Translations under genes and position numbers: made by a program
In this document: piece by piece, positions 42,618-51,534 of the stretch
How positions within the stretch are numbered: the stretch's first letter is position 1
Layout: each line of letters starts with the position of its first letter
The notes under the pieces: generated by a model
Database searches by the model: none
Seen by the model: only the letters and a program-made list of their open reading frames with translations
Told to the model about the DNA's origin: nothing
NCBI RefSeq assembly: GCF_022605525.1
Contig: NZ_JAKQYJ010000002.1
Span: 434,001 to 498,000, forward strand
From: Porphyrobacter sp. GA68
GTDB taxonomy: Bacteria; Pseudomonadota; Alphaproteobacteria; Sphingomonadales; Sphingomonadaceae
Direction: 5' to 3'
DNA: 64,000 nt

Positions 42618-44204
42618 ATGTCAGGCGCCATGCAGGACTGGGATCTTGTGGTCACCCACTTGATCGACCACGCGGCACGCGAACATGGGCAGCGCGAGAT
42701 CGTCACCCGGTGGGCCGACGGCAGCGAAACGCGGACTGGATGGGCCGACATTCGGCAGGACGCCAAGAAAATGGCGCAGGCGTTAGGCGCTCTGGGAATT
42801 ACCAAGGGCGACCGGGTCGCGACACTTGCGATGAACCACGCGCATCACCTGGTCTGCTGGTACGGCGCGACGGGGGCGGGGGCAATCCTTCACACCATCA
42901 ACCCGCGGCTGTTTGAAGATCAGCTGGAATACATCGCCAATCATGCCGAAGACCGCGTGCTGTTGTACGACGCAGCGTTCCGGCCACTGGTGGACAAGAT
43001 GAAATCGCGCTGGACCACCATAGAGCATTACATCTGCCTCGATGATGGAGAATTCCGGCAGTGGATCGACCACCAGAACGGCGACGTAGCGTGGGTGCCG
43101 GTGGGGGAGCGCGATCCATGCATGCTCTGCTATACCAGCGGCACCACCGGCAATCCCAAGGGGGTTCTGTACGAACACCGTTCCACCGTCATCCACGCCC
43201 TTGTCGCGCTTCAGCCAGCCATCTTTGATGCCGATCCGCAATCCGTCATGCTGCCAGTCGTCCCCATGTTCCACGCGGCCAGCTGGGGTCTGCCCTGGGG
43301 CGGGGCGGCGACGGGCATCAAGTTCGTGTTCTCCGCCGTTAACGATCCCGCCGTGCTGTGCGATCTGATGCGGAGAGAAAGGGTCACGCATTCCGCGGGG
43401 GTGCCGACCGTGTGGCAGGCGATGTTCCATCACATGGATGCGACCGGCGACACCTTGCCGGACCTGCGGCAGGCGATCATCGGCGGCTCGGCCGCACCAC
43501 GATTTATGATCGAGCGGCTGATGCGGATGGGCGTCAACGTGGCTCACGCATGGGGCATGACGGAAACCAGCCCGATCGGCACCACCGGCGCAAAGACCTA
43601 CGACTGGGACGACCTGACCTTCGAGCAGCAGGTCGATGTCAAGCAGATGCAGGGACGTGCGCCATTCGGTGTGGAATTGCGGACGGTGGATTTGACAGAC
43701 ATGCAAACGGTCCTGCCGCGCGATGGTGTGTCAAGCGGCGCCTTGCAGGTCCGTGGACCATGGGTGATCCGCCGCTATTTCAAGGCGGAGGAGGACGCGG
43801 TCAATGCCGACGGGTGGTTCGATACCGGCGACGTCGGCATTCTGCATCCCGACGGCACCTTGCAGCTGACCGACCGGACCAAAGACGTGATCAAGTCGGG
43901 CGGTGAATGGATCAGTTCAGTCGAGCTTGAGAACGCTGCGATGGGACATCCTGCCGTGGCTGAGGCCGCGGCACTCGGTATGCCGCATCCACGCTGGGAC
44001 GAACGGCCGGTGCTGTTCGTCGTGCGTAAGCAGGGGGCGCAGGTCGAGGCCGCCGCGATTGCCGAATTCCTCGCCGACAAGGTTGCCAAATGGTGGTTGC
44101 CCGACGCGATCGAGTTCGTTGAGGACATTCCGCACACTGCCACCGGAAAGATCAGCAAAAAGGATTTACGCGCACGGTTCAGCGACTACAGGCTTTCGGC
44201 ATGA
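42618..44204 (+). CDS. AMP-forming fatty-acyl-CoA synthetase
   Basis: This adenylate-forming enzyme activates fatty acids with ATP and CoA. The ATG at 42618 gives 528 residues and has GGGAGA upstream; the longer in-frame reading starts inside dnaE and is rejected. Motifs are CYTSGTTGNPKGVLYEHRS (P-loop), VPMFHAASWGLP, the AWGMTETSPIGT adenine site, DGWFDTGDVG, and DRTKDVIKSGGEWISSVELE with the hinge. The C-terminal catalytic lysine is in ATGKISKKDLR. It is most like the medium/long-chain AlkK/FadD group. Chain length is not readable from sequence. A lipoprotein gene overlaps its stop. Confidence 0.92.
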   Translation: MSGAMQDWDLVVTHLIDHAAREHGQREIVTRWADGSETRTGWADIRQDAKKMAQALGALGITKGDRVATLAMNHAHHLVCWYGATGAGAILHTINPRLFEDQLEYIANHAEDRVLLYDAAFRPLVDKMKSRWTTIEHYICLDDGEFRQWIDHQNGDVAWVPVGERDPCMLCYTSGTTGNPKGVLYEHRSTVIHALVALQPAIFDADPQSVMLPVVPMFHAASWGLPWGGAATGIKFVFSAVNDPAVLCDLMRRERVTHSAGVPTVWQAMFHHMDATGDTLPDLRQAIIGGSAAPRFMIERLMRMGVNVAHAWGMTETSPIGTTGAKTYDWDDLTFEQQVDVKQMQGRAPFGVELRTVDLTDMQTVLPRDGVSSGALQVRGPWVIRRYFKAEEDAVNADGWFDTGDVGILHPDGTLQLTDRTKDVIKSGGEWISSVELENAAMGHPAVAEAAALGMPHPRWDERPVLFVVRKQGAQVEAAAIAEFLADKVAKWWLPDAIEFVEDIPHTATGKISKKDLRARFSDYRLSA

Positions 44205-44671
44205 GAAATCTGCTGCTTGTCGTGCTCCTTGGAGCAGTGTCCGCCTGCGCCACGCCCGGCCCACCGACCTTGGCGGAGATCGTGCGCGGCCCGACCCGCG
44301 TGTGCATGGAACGCGTTGCTTTCAACCTTCCTGCTACCGGAACGATCGTGCAGGCGGAAAAGGGCAGGCTGGGTACTCACCTCACCGGCATGATTGGTCC
44401 CGACGCCTTCGAAATCACCGAAAGCGCGAGTTTCGCCGCAGCACCTGTTGCTGAAACGGTCGTGCACGAAGGCGCCAACTTCACGGTTCGTCAGGTTGGT
44501 GAACTGCCCGGCTCTTACGCCATCTATGATGGAACGGGGAACGCGCAGGAGACGAGGCCTGCCGTCCGCGTAGAACATTATTTCGGGACGGACTCGATCA
44601 CGATCGCAGATTTCTTCGGAGGGTATGACCCAGCCGGAGCGGCGCAGCAAGGTTGTGGCCGGCGCTTCTAA
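44201..44671 (+). CDS. Putative lipoprotein of unknown function
   Basis: The start overlaps the acyl-CoA synthetase stop as ATGA (44201-44204), indicating translational coupling. The 156 residues begin MRNLLLVVLLGAVSAC, a lipoprotein signal peptide with lipidated Cys16. The rest is a small beta-rich domain with two further cysteines (RVCMERVAF and the C-terminal QGCGRRF). No family is recognised. Its function could concern envelope lipids, from the neighbouring synthetase, but this is only context. Confidence 0.7.
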   Translation: MRNLLLVVLLGAVSACATPGPPTLAEIVRGPTRVCMERVAFNLPATGTIVQAEKGRLGTHLTGMIGPDAFEITESASFAAAPVAETVVHEGANFTVRQVGELPGSYAIYDGTGNAQETRPAVRVEHYFGTDSITIADFFGGYDPAGAAQQGCGRRF

Positions 44672-44761
44672 CGGCACGGCCCGCGAAATTCATCGAGCCG
44701 ATTGCGGGACGACGATTTGCGGTGCCCTATTCAGGAGGCTGCCACGTCCACCGCTTGACCT

Positions 44762-45298
44762 TCAGGTTGAGCCGGTGGCGGCGGGAGTGGCGGCGCGCAT
44801 GGCGGCAATATCCGCGCGTGACCTGGCGATTTCCTGCTCCAAATGCCTGAAGGCCTCCTCCTGTCGGACGGCATCGCCGTTCAGCATGATCGCATTCTCG
44901 CGCCGGTCCACCAGATGCTCGTGCGCTTCCAGCAACTGAGCGAGGCGGTACTCGCGACGTTCCGCCGGGGACAGGGCGGCCAGATCGACCGCTTGCTCGT
45001 CACGGCGCAGGTCGGCTTCGCGCGCGATGGTGAGCCGGATGGCCTCGCCGATGGTCGCCGGTTCACGTCCGGCTTCGTTGACCAGAACGTCGCCGCAGAA
45101 CGCCGTTGAGCTCGCAAGATGGTGAATCGTGAAGGTAGCGAAGGCGCCCCGGCTTTCCGGTGGCAGCTCGGCCAGGACACTCTCGACGACTGCGGGTTGT
45201 GTGAGGTCGAAGGCGGCCAGCGGTTCCGCAGCGATGTCGCGTCCGCAGGCACCCAGCAGCAGTGAGCAGCTCGCCACCACCAACACCACCCGCTGCAT
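44762..45298 (-). CDS. Putative lipoprotein of unknown function, coiled-coil C-terminus
   Basis: The 178 residues open MQRVVLVVASCSLLLGACG, with lipobox LGAC and lipidated Cys18. A charged, helical C-terminal half follows (LTIAREADLRRDEQAVDLAA, then EAFRHLEQEIARSRADIAAM), suggesting a short coiled coil. It resembles no family I know. It is convergent with the preceding lipoprotein gene over 90 bases of non-coding sequence. The minus strand is preferred because of the signal peptide; the overlapping plus-strand frames lack one. Confidence 0.65.
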   Translation of the reverse strand: MQRVVLVVASCSLLLGACGRDIAAEPLAAFDLTQPAVVESVLAELPPESRGAFATFTIHHLASSTAFCGDVLVNEAGREPATIGEAIRLTIAREADLRRDEQAVDLAALSPAERREYRLAQLLEAHEHLVDRRENAIMLNGDAVRQEEAFRHLEQEIARSRADIAAMRAATPAATGST

Positions 45299-45379
45299 CT
45301 GCAGTCCCTCTTACCTCCGGCCGGGCTTCGCACATTAGCGGTGGATGGTTATCATCTGATGAATGCCGGGGCATCCGCG

Positions 45380-46465
45380 TCAAAAAAGTCGCAGCTGCCC
45401 GCCCGTTGCCGGAGGCAGGAAGTCGCGGCAATTCAGTTCGAAGCGCGTCTTGTTGATGCCGGCCTTACTACAGGCGGCGCGAAAGCGGGCGCGGAACAGG
45501 TCGGCCCAGACGCCCGTGGGGCGCAGCCGCGAAAAGAAATCCGGGTCATTGTCCCGCCCACCGCGAATCGAGCGCACGATGCTCATCACCTTGCCTGCCC
45601 GATCAGGGAAATGGACGGACAGCCACTCGCGAAAGAGAGGAGCTACCTCGTAAGGTAGCCGCAGCGGAATCCACCCCACCGAACCAGCACGCATCTGCGC
45701 CGCCGCCGCGACGATGTCTTCCAGACAGCTGTCCGTTATTGCGGGGATCACCGGTGCGATGGAACAATGCACCGGCACACCGGCATCGGCCAGCTTGCCG
45801 ATGGCGGCAAGGCGTTTCGCCGGAGCAGACGCCCGCGGTTCGAGTTTCGAGGACAGGGGCGGGTCAAGACTGGTAACAGAGATTGCGACCGCCACCAGCT
45901 GCCGCTCTGCCAACGACTCCAGCAGATCGAGATCGGCGAGCACCCTGTCAGATTTGGTGGTGATCGTCACCGGGTGCCGGCTGTCAAGGCAGACTTGGAG
46001 AACTTCGCGCGTGATGCGAAAGCGCTGTTCTATCGGCTGATAAGGATCTGTGTTGGTGCCAAGGGCGATCGGGGCCGGACGATAGCGCGGCTTGGCCAAG
46101 GTTTCGCGCAGGAGCCGGGCGGCCGCGGGTTTCGCGTACAGCTTGGTTTCGAAATCCAGCCCTGGAGAGTGATCGTGGTATGCATGGGTAGGCCGGGCAA
46201 AGCAGTAGATGCATCCATGCTCGCAGCCGCGATACGGGTTCACCGAACGGTCAAAGGCGATGTCGGGTGACTGGTTAAAGGTGAGGATTGTCCTCGGGTG
46301 CTCTTGCACCACCGATGTCCTGAGCTTGACGGGCGGCCCACCAAGCGAAGCGACATGGTCGCGCCAGTCGCCGTCCACTTCCACGCTCGCGAGGCCGAAA
46401 CGTGCAGACAGCGCAGCGGATTGCGCGCCGCGCCCTTTTATCGGCTCAACAGGCTGTTCTGTCAT
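45380..46465 (-). CDS. PA0069-family radical SAM protein
   Basis: The 361-residue protein carries the radical SAM cluster motif CEHGCIYCFARPTHAY (Cx3Cx2C). The N-terminal GRGAQSAALSARFG segment, the NPYRGCEHGC stretch and GTNTDPYQPIEQ are characteristic of the PA0069 group. Later come VTITTKSDRVLADLDLLESL, SVTSLDPPLSSKLEPRA and VHCSIAPVIPAITD. These are relatives of spore photoproduct lyase, but their substrate is unknown. The ATG at 46465 is the start, 64 bases from the convergent stop of no gene on this side; the adjacent upstream gene is on the same strand. Confidence 0.88.
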   Translation of the reverse strand: MTEQPVEPIKGRGAQSAALSARFGLASVEVDGDWRDHVASLGGPPVKLRTSVVQEHPRTILTFNQSPDIAFDRSVNPYRGCEHGCIYCFARPTHAYHDHSPGLDFETKLYAKPAAARLLRETLAKPRYRPAPIALGTNTDPYQPIEQRFRITREVLQVCLDSRHPVTITTKSDRVLADLDLLESLAERQLVAVAISVTSLDPPLSSKLEPRASAPAKRLAAIGKLADAGVPVHCSIAPVIPAITDSCLEDIVAAAAQMRAGSVGWIPLRLPYEVAPLFREWLSVHFPDRAGKVMSIVRSIRGGRDNDPDFFSRLRPTGVWADLFRARFRAACSKAGINKTRFELNCRDFLPPATGGQLRLF

Positions 46466-46529
46466 GCGCAGAACATAACAGGAACGTTAGCGTTATGCTA
46501 GCGTCTGCCGCGCATCTTCCTGGATCGAG

Positions 46530-48254
46530 CTATCTGGCCGCCAGCGACGGCTCGCCACGCGGAAAAGCAGGCCAGCGGTTCTGCGCCAGGTCGGAACGGC
46601 TGGGAGCTTGGTCATTACGCTGGCGCAAGTACATCCAGTAGTTGCGCATGACGATCGATACGTAACTGCGCGTTTCCCAGAAGGGGATGGACTCCATGTA
46701 AAGCAGCGGATCGCCCTGATCGCGGACTTCGGCATTCCAGCGCGCCACCGGCGTGAGGCCGGCGTTGTAAGCCGCCATCACCTTGGGCAACGCACCGCCA
46801 GTAGCCGGAGCTTCGCTCAACTTTTCAAGATTGTGCTGCCCGAAGGTGAGATTGGTCGACGGATCCTTAAGGTCCGAGTATTGCGCGCTCAACCTGGCGC
46901 GCCCTTCCACGTCCCGCGCGGCGATCGGGCGTACCTGCATGAGGCCGATCGCGTTGGCGGGGCTGACGGCAGCTGCGGCGAAATTGGATTCCTGCAGTGC
47001 GTGCGCGAAAGCCAGTGCGGGATCCACCCGCCATCCTTCCACAGGTCGCCACTGCGTGCTGGGATAACGCAGCGCCGGATCGGCCTGCGCTCCGCGTGGT
47101 ACGTTCATGCCCATCCAGATCTGGGTGCGGGGCAGGTTCAATTGTCGGGCTAGGCGCGCCAGCACGGGAAAACCGGAAGGCTCGCCAGTCAGCACCTCGT
47201 GTTGCAGCGCTTCGCTCGACCACACGTCGCGACCCAATTCCGCCAGCGTAACGGCTAGTTGCGCGTTCGGGCGTCGCGCCACCGTGCGCCAATCCTCGCT
47301 CGTCATCGGTGCCACGATGTGCGTCGCGGGCAGCGGCTGGCCCAGCTGTTCCCGGGCAAGCATCCCGTACAGTGTTTCGTCATCCCCGGCTGCGCTCCTG
47401 AGGTGCCTGGCAGCCTCTGCAGGCTTGCGGCACCGGGTCGCGGCGCGCGCAGCCCAGTAATGGGACGCCGTTCGCAATTCCGAGTCCGCCGCTCCGTTGG
47501 CAGCGCGGGCGAACCCGTCCAATGCGCTGGTGCAGTCACCAAGGCGCCATGCCGCTAGACCGCTGGTCCAGTCGCCTTCTGCCACCCATGGGCCACTGCC
47601 TTCCCGCACCCGCTGGCCGAGCGCCAGCGCGGCGGTGTCACGGTTTTCTATGTAATAAGACCAGGCGACACGCTGCCGCCACTCAGCGCGCGCGGCGGTG
47701 CTGAGACCCGCATCCACGCCATCGAGAAGCAGGCGGGCGCTGTCCGGATCATCGTTCTTGATGTAGTCGTTGATTGCCGCGGCGATCTCCGCCGGCATGG
47801 TTCCATCGTCGGCAGAGCGGGGACGCATGCGCTTGCTGATCGCCGCCACGCGCTGCACCGCGTTGCGCGGCGGCAGGCGATAGCTGGCAGCAAGACCGCG
47901 TGTCTGACCCAGCCGCAGGATCTGCTCGGCCTGCGGCAGATAGGAATAGCGCGCCAGCCACTGCTCGATCTGCGGCAGCTCGGTGCGCGGGCTGTTGGTC
48001 GCGGTGTAGTATTTGGCAAGAACAAAACCTGTAAGAGGGGATTCGGGCTGTGCCGCAAGAAGCGATTGGAGCCGAACCCAATCGCCCGCATCGAAGGCGG
48101 CAAGAATTTCACGCCATTGCCCCCGCTCGGCATCGCGGAGCGGTTGCGCGGTATCGCTTCGCACCTTGGACAGGTCGATTGTCTGCGCCTTCACCGTCGC
48201 GAGCGGCAGCGCAGTGGCGATCACCGCCAACGCGGCCTTGCGTGTCAGCTTCAT
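46530..48254 (-). CDS. Soluble lytic murein transglycosylase
   Basis: The ATG at 48254 gives 574 residues and has GGGGAA about 5 bases upstream. The signal peptide MKLTRKAALAVIATALPLAT ends near VKA, so the enzyme is periplasmic. A long helical superhelix (about 60-400) precedes the SLT domain. The catalytic Glu422 lies in ALQESNFAAAAVSPANAIG, followed by GLMQVRPIAARDV and VMAAYNAGLTPVARW, the standard family 1 motifs. It cleaves peptidoglycan between MurNAc and GlcNAc, forming anhydro-MurNAc. Its start overlaps the stop of the upstream UDG-like gene as ATGA. Confidence 0.93.
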   Translation of the reverse strand: MKLTRKAALAVIATALPLATVKAQTIDLSKVRSDTAQPLRDAERGQWREILAAFDAGDWVRLQSLLAAQPESPLTGFVLAKYYTATNSPRTELPQIEQWLARYSYLPQAEQILRLGQTRGLAASYRLPPRNAVQRVAAISKRMRPRSADDGTMPAEIAAAINDYIKNDDPDSARLLLDGVDAGLSTAARAEWRQRVAWSYYIENRDTAALALGQRVREGSGPWVAEGDWTSGLAAWRLGDCTSALDGFARAANGAADSELRTASHYWAARAATRCRKPAEAARHLRSAAGDDETLYGMLAREQLGQPLPATHIVAPMTSEDWRTVARRPNAQLAVTLAELGRDVWSSEALQHEVLTGEPSGFPVLARLARQLNLPRTQIWMGMNVPRGAQADPALRYPSTQWRPVEGWRVDPALAFAHALQESNFAAAAVSPANAIGLMQVRPIAARDVEGRARLSAQYSDLKDPSTNLTFGQHNLEKLSEAPATGGALPKVMAAYNAGLTPVARWNAEVRDQGDPLLYMESIPFWETRSYVSIVMRNYWMYLRQRNDQAPSRSDLAQNRWPAFPRGEPSLAAR

Positions 48255-49021
48255 GTTGCTTCCCCCGTCCATTGCAGCCAGCTGTTCCAGAACCGCTCCC
48301 GGCGGCGGGCTGAGCGCCGCAGTTCGTCCAAGCCCGGTCCGCAGAAAACTGCATCGTCATTGGTAAACAAATTCTTTACCGATCGGCCAAGCGCCACCAC
48401 CCGGCGCGGCTTCGCCAAAGCGATATGAAGGCGGACGATATCGCCTATCCCGCGTGACGCAAGTGCGGGCCAGTCGGGCAGGGGCATGTGGCGCGGCAGA
48501 ACGGTAGCAAGATAAGCCGAAGCAGGGGTAGCGCCCATCGCACGCAGTACCGCCTGTGCCATCTGCCCGTCCGGCCCGTCGAGCAACACGGCCCGATCGG
48601 TATCTTCAGGCATCGGCACCAACAGCATGATTTCGGCACCCGGCCCACCAACAGGTGCAAGGCGGGGGAAGGCGCCGCGGTCCGCGAGGCTGGCTTCAGT
48701 CAACCACCACTCGCGAAATTGTGCCAAGTCCTGTGGCCAGCCACTTCGCGCGCCGCCAATGGGCTCCGCCTGCGGCGACGGCGCGGCTTCCGGCAGGGGC
48801 CGGGTGGCGACCGCGACCACTGGCGTCTTAGCCTCGGCGCCAGCGGCCGCCGCCACCGTCTCTGCAAGCCATGGTTGCGGCGTATCGGTGTAGGCATAAT
48901 CAACACCCGCCAGCCGCCACCAGTCGAGCATGGAGCCGATGTCGCGGGACAACAGGTTTGCAGGCGAGAGGGAGGACGGGTTGTTCACTGGGCTGGCGGC
49001 TCTTGACGGGCACCATGCCAT
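48251..49021 (-). CDS. Uracil-DNA-glycosylase-like protein, degenerate
   Basis: The 256-residue frame from an ATG at 49021 contains GAEIMLLVPMPEDTDRAVL, DGQMAQAVLRAMG, SAYLATVLPRHMPLPDWPAL and RRVVALGRSVKNLF. The order and spacing recall family-4 uracil-DNA glycosylases (a GEAPG-like first motif, the helix after it, and a late GR.A or H-containing loop). However, the catalytic first motif is VPMPEDTD here, so glycosylase activity is doubtful. No Fe-S cysteine set is visible. A GTG at 48989 is an alternative start. The stop overlaps the transglycosylase ATG as ATGA, indicating coupling. Function is unknown. The resemblance is moderate. Confidence 0.6.
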   Translation of the reverse strand: MAWCPSRAASPVNNPSSLSPANLLSRDIGSMLDWWRLAGVDYAYTDTPQPWLAETVAAAAGAEAKTPVVAVATRPLPEAAPSPQAEPIGGARSGWPQDLAQFREWWLTEASLADRGAFPRLAPVGGPGAEIMLLVPMPEDTDRAVLLDGPDGQMAQAVLRAMGATPASAYLATVLPRHMPLPDWPALASRGIGDIVRLHIALAKPRRVVALGRSVKNLFTNDDAVFCGPGLDELRRSARRRERFWNSWLQWTGEAT

Positions 49022-49067
49022 CCCTCAACTCAGAGGCAAGCACATTTGAACAGAAAGCCTCGACACA

Positions 49068-50714
49068 ATGACCGAACGCGAAAGCATGGACTGCGACGTT
49101 GTCATCGCCGGCGGTGGGGTCGCCGGCCTCTCTGCGGCAATCCGGCTCAAGCAGATCAATGAGGAGCTTGAGGTTGTTGTGCTGGAGAAGGGGTCGGAGA
49201 TAGGCGCGCATGTTCTGTCAGGCGCGGTCGTCGATCCCAAGGCACTGGACGAATTGTTGCCCGAGTGGCGGGACATGGGTTGCCCCATGGCTGAAACGCC
49301 CGTGACGGACAACTGGCACTGGGTTCTGACCCGCACCAAGCAGTACAGCCTGCCCCATGCGATCATGCCGCCTTTCATGTCGAACAAGGGCAATTATACC
49401 GGCTCGCTCGCCAATCTTTCCCGCTGGCTGGCGGAGCGGGCGGAAGAACTGGGCGTGATGGTTTTTCCGGGCTTTCCGGCGGCGGAGGTCATCTACAACG
49501 AGGACGGGTCCGTCGGCGGCCTGATAACTCAGGATATGGGCGTAGCGGCTGATGGCAGCCATAAGCCGGACTATCAGCCCGGCATGGAAATCCGCGCCAA
49601 GTACACGCTGTTCGCCGAAGGGGTCCGCGGCAACCTGACCAAGAAGCTGAAGGCGAAATACGATCTGGAGAAGGATTGCCAGCCGCAGATCTATGGGCTG
49701 GGCGTAAAGGAGATCTGGGACATCGACCCGGCCAAGCACGTGCCGGGGCGCGTCATTCACACGCAGGGCTGGCCGCTGTCCGAAAGCGAAAGCTGGGGCG
49801 GCGGGTTCCTGTATCATCAGGCGAACAATCAGGTAGCAATCGGCTTCGTCACCGCGCTCGATTACAAGAACCCCTATGTCTCGCCGTTTCAGGAGTTTCA
49901 GCGCTTCAAGCAGCATCCTGCAATCAGAGAGTACCTGGAAGGCGGCAAGCGGGTCGCGTATGGCGGGCGCGCCATCAACGAAGGCGGGTGGCAATCGGTG
50001 CCCAAGCTTGCGTTTCCCGGCGGCGCGCTGGTCGGATGCGCGGCCGGCTTCGTCAACGTGCCGCGCATCAAGGGCAGCCACACCGCCATGAAGAGCGCGA
50101 TGCTGGCGGCAGAAGCAGTCGCCGCCGCCATCGCGCAAGGGCGCATCCACGCACAGCTTGACGAGTACGACGAGGCGGTCCGCAACAGCTGGATCGCCCG
50201 GGAGCTGAAGGCCGTGCAGAACGCGCAGCCGGCCGTGTCGAAGTTCGGTGCCGATCTGGGCACGATCATTGCGGGCGCCGACATGTGGATGCGCACGCTG
50301 AAGATCGGTCTTCCCTACTCCATGAAGCACAAGGCCGATTACAAGCACCTGCAACGGGCAGACCTGTTCAAGCCGATTGAGTACCCCAAGCCCGACAATG
50401 TCATAAGCTTTGACCGCCTGTCCTCTGTTTTCCTTGCCAACGTCAACCATGCCGAAGATCAGCCGTGCCACCTGAAGGTACAGGACATGGAGCTTCAACG
50501 GGACAGTGAACTGGCGGTGTATGCCGGGCCGTCGACCCGCTATTGTCCGGCGGGTGTGTATGAATGGGTCGGCGTAGAGGAAGGCGAGCCGCAGTTTGTC
50601 ATCAATTCGCAGAACTGCGTCCATTGCAAGACGTGCGACATCAAGGATCCCAATCAGAACATAGAGTGGGTGACGCCGGAAGGCGGCGGCGGGCCGAATT
50701 ACCCGAACATGTAG
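49068..50714 (+). CDS. Electron transfer flavoprotein-ubiquinone oxidoreductase
   Basis: ETF-QO takes electrons from ETF, reduced in fatty-acid and amino-acid oxidation, and gives them to ubiquinone at the membrane. The 548 residues open with the FAD fold DVVIAGGGVAGLSAAIRLKQ and show GAHVLSGAVVDPKALDELLP. The quinone/membrane region HTQGWPLSESESWGGGFLYH follows, then GCAAGFVNVPRIKGSHTAMK. The C-terminal [4Fe-4S] domain has INSQNCVHCKTCDIKDPNQN with its cysteine ligands. Length is typical. ispE starts 7 bases after the stop. Confidence 0.96.
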   Translation: MTERESMDCDVVIAGGGVAGLSAAIRLKQINEELEVVVLEKGSEIGAHVLSGAVVDPKALDELLPEWRDMGCPMAETPVTDNWHWVLTRTKQYSLPHAIMPPFMSNKGNYTGSLANLSRWLAERAEELGVMVFPGFPAAEVIYNEDGSVGGLITQDMGVAADGSHKPDYQPGMEIRAKYTLFAEGVRGNLTKKLKAKYDLEKDCQPQIYGLGVKEIWDIDPAKHVPGRVIHTQGWPLSESESWGGGFLYHQANNQVAIGFVTALDYKNPYVSPFQEFQRFKQHPAIREYLEGGKRVAYGGRAINEGGWQSVPKLAFPGGALVGCAAGFVNVPRIKGSHTAMKSAMLAAEAVAAAIAQGRIHAQLDEYDEAVRNSWIARELKAVQNAQPAVSKFGADLGTIIAGADMWMRTLKIGLPYSMKHKADYKHLQRADLFKPIEYPKPDNVISFDRLSSVFLANVNHAEDQPCHLKVQDMELQRDSELAVYAGPSTRYCPAGVYEWVGVEEGEPQFVINSQNCVHCKTCDIKDPNQNIEWVTPEGGGGPNYPNM

Positions 50715-50721
50715 CCTCAAG

Positions 50722-51534
50722 GTGACCCAGGTCGAAACAGCCTACGCCAAGCTCAACCTGGCGCTTCATGTCCGGCGGCGGCGGGACGACGGTTATCACG
50801 AACTGGAAACCCTGTTCGCGTTCGTTGATGCTGGCGACCGATTAACCGCCCGCACCGCGGAACAGGACAAGGTGAGTGTTGCGGGCGAATTTGCGCCGGC
50901 GCTTGGCAGCCCGTTCGGTAATCTGGTCTCGCGGGCGCTTGGCGCCCTGCCTCGCCCCGACGGAATGGCGATCACTTTGGAGAAGAACATTCCGGTTGCC
51001 GCGGGGCTTGGCGGCGGTTCGGCAGATGCCGGAGCGGTGTTCCGCCTCGTGCGGGAGCGGCATGGCCTGCCCGAGGATTGGCCCGCAAGGGCCGTTCGGC
51101 TGGGCGCCGATGTTCCGGCGTGCGTGGAAAGCCAGCCGTGCATCGGGCGAGGGACAGGGGCGGAGCTTTCCCCGGTTGCGAACGATCTCTCCGGCTCACC
51201 CGTCCTGCTCGTCAACCCGCGCGAACCACTGGCCACTTCGGCCGTGTTTGCGCGGTGGGATGGAGTGGATCGGGGCGCGCTGCCGGCAGGCAAGATGCGG
51301 GACGTGGCGCGGGGAGGGCGCAACGATCTGGAGCCGGCTGCCATAGCCCTGTGCCCGCCCGTCGCCGATGTCCTCGCCTCGCTGCGCGCAACGGACGCGT
51401 GGCTGGTGCGGATGTCGGGTTCGGGTGCGACCTGCTTCGCGCTGTTCGATGACCCGGCGGAGCGGGACGCCGCCGCTGCGTCGATCGCTGCCGCCCACCC
51501 CCGATGGTGGATGCTGGCCGGAGCCCTGCGGTGA
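50722..51534 (+). CDS. ispE: 4-diphosphocytidyl-2-C-methyl-D-erythritol kinase
   Basis: IspE phosphorylates CDP-ME in the MEP isoprenoid pathway. The 270 residues start at GTG 50722 and read ETAYAKLNLALHVRRRRDDG, with YHELETLFAFVD nearby. The GHMP ATP loop is PVAAGLGGGSADAGAVF, and the C-terminal motif MSGSGATCFALFDD is conserved. It overlaps the next gene by 4 bases (GTGA). Confidence 0.94.
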   Translation: MTQVETAYAKLNLALHVRRRRDDGYHELETLFAFVDAGDRLTARTAEQDKVSVAGEFAPALGSPFGNLVSRALGALPRPDGMAITLEKNIPVAAGLGGGSADAGAVFRLVRERHGLPEDWPARAVRLGADVPACVESQPCIGRGTGAELSPVANDLSGSPVLLVNPREPLATSAVFARWDGVDRGALPAGKMRDVARGGRNDLEPAAIALCPPVADVLASLRATDAWLVRMSGSGATCFALFDDPAERDAAAASIAAAHPRWWMLAGALR

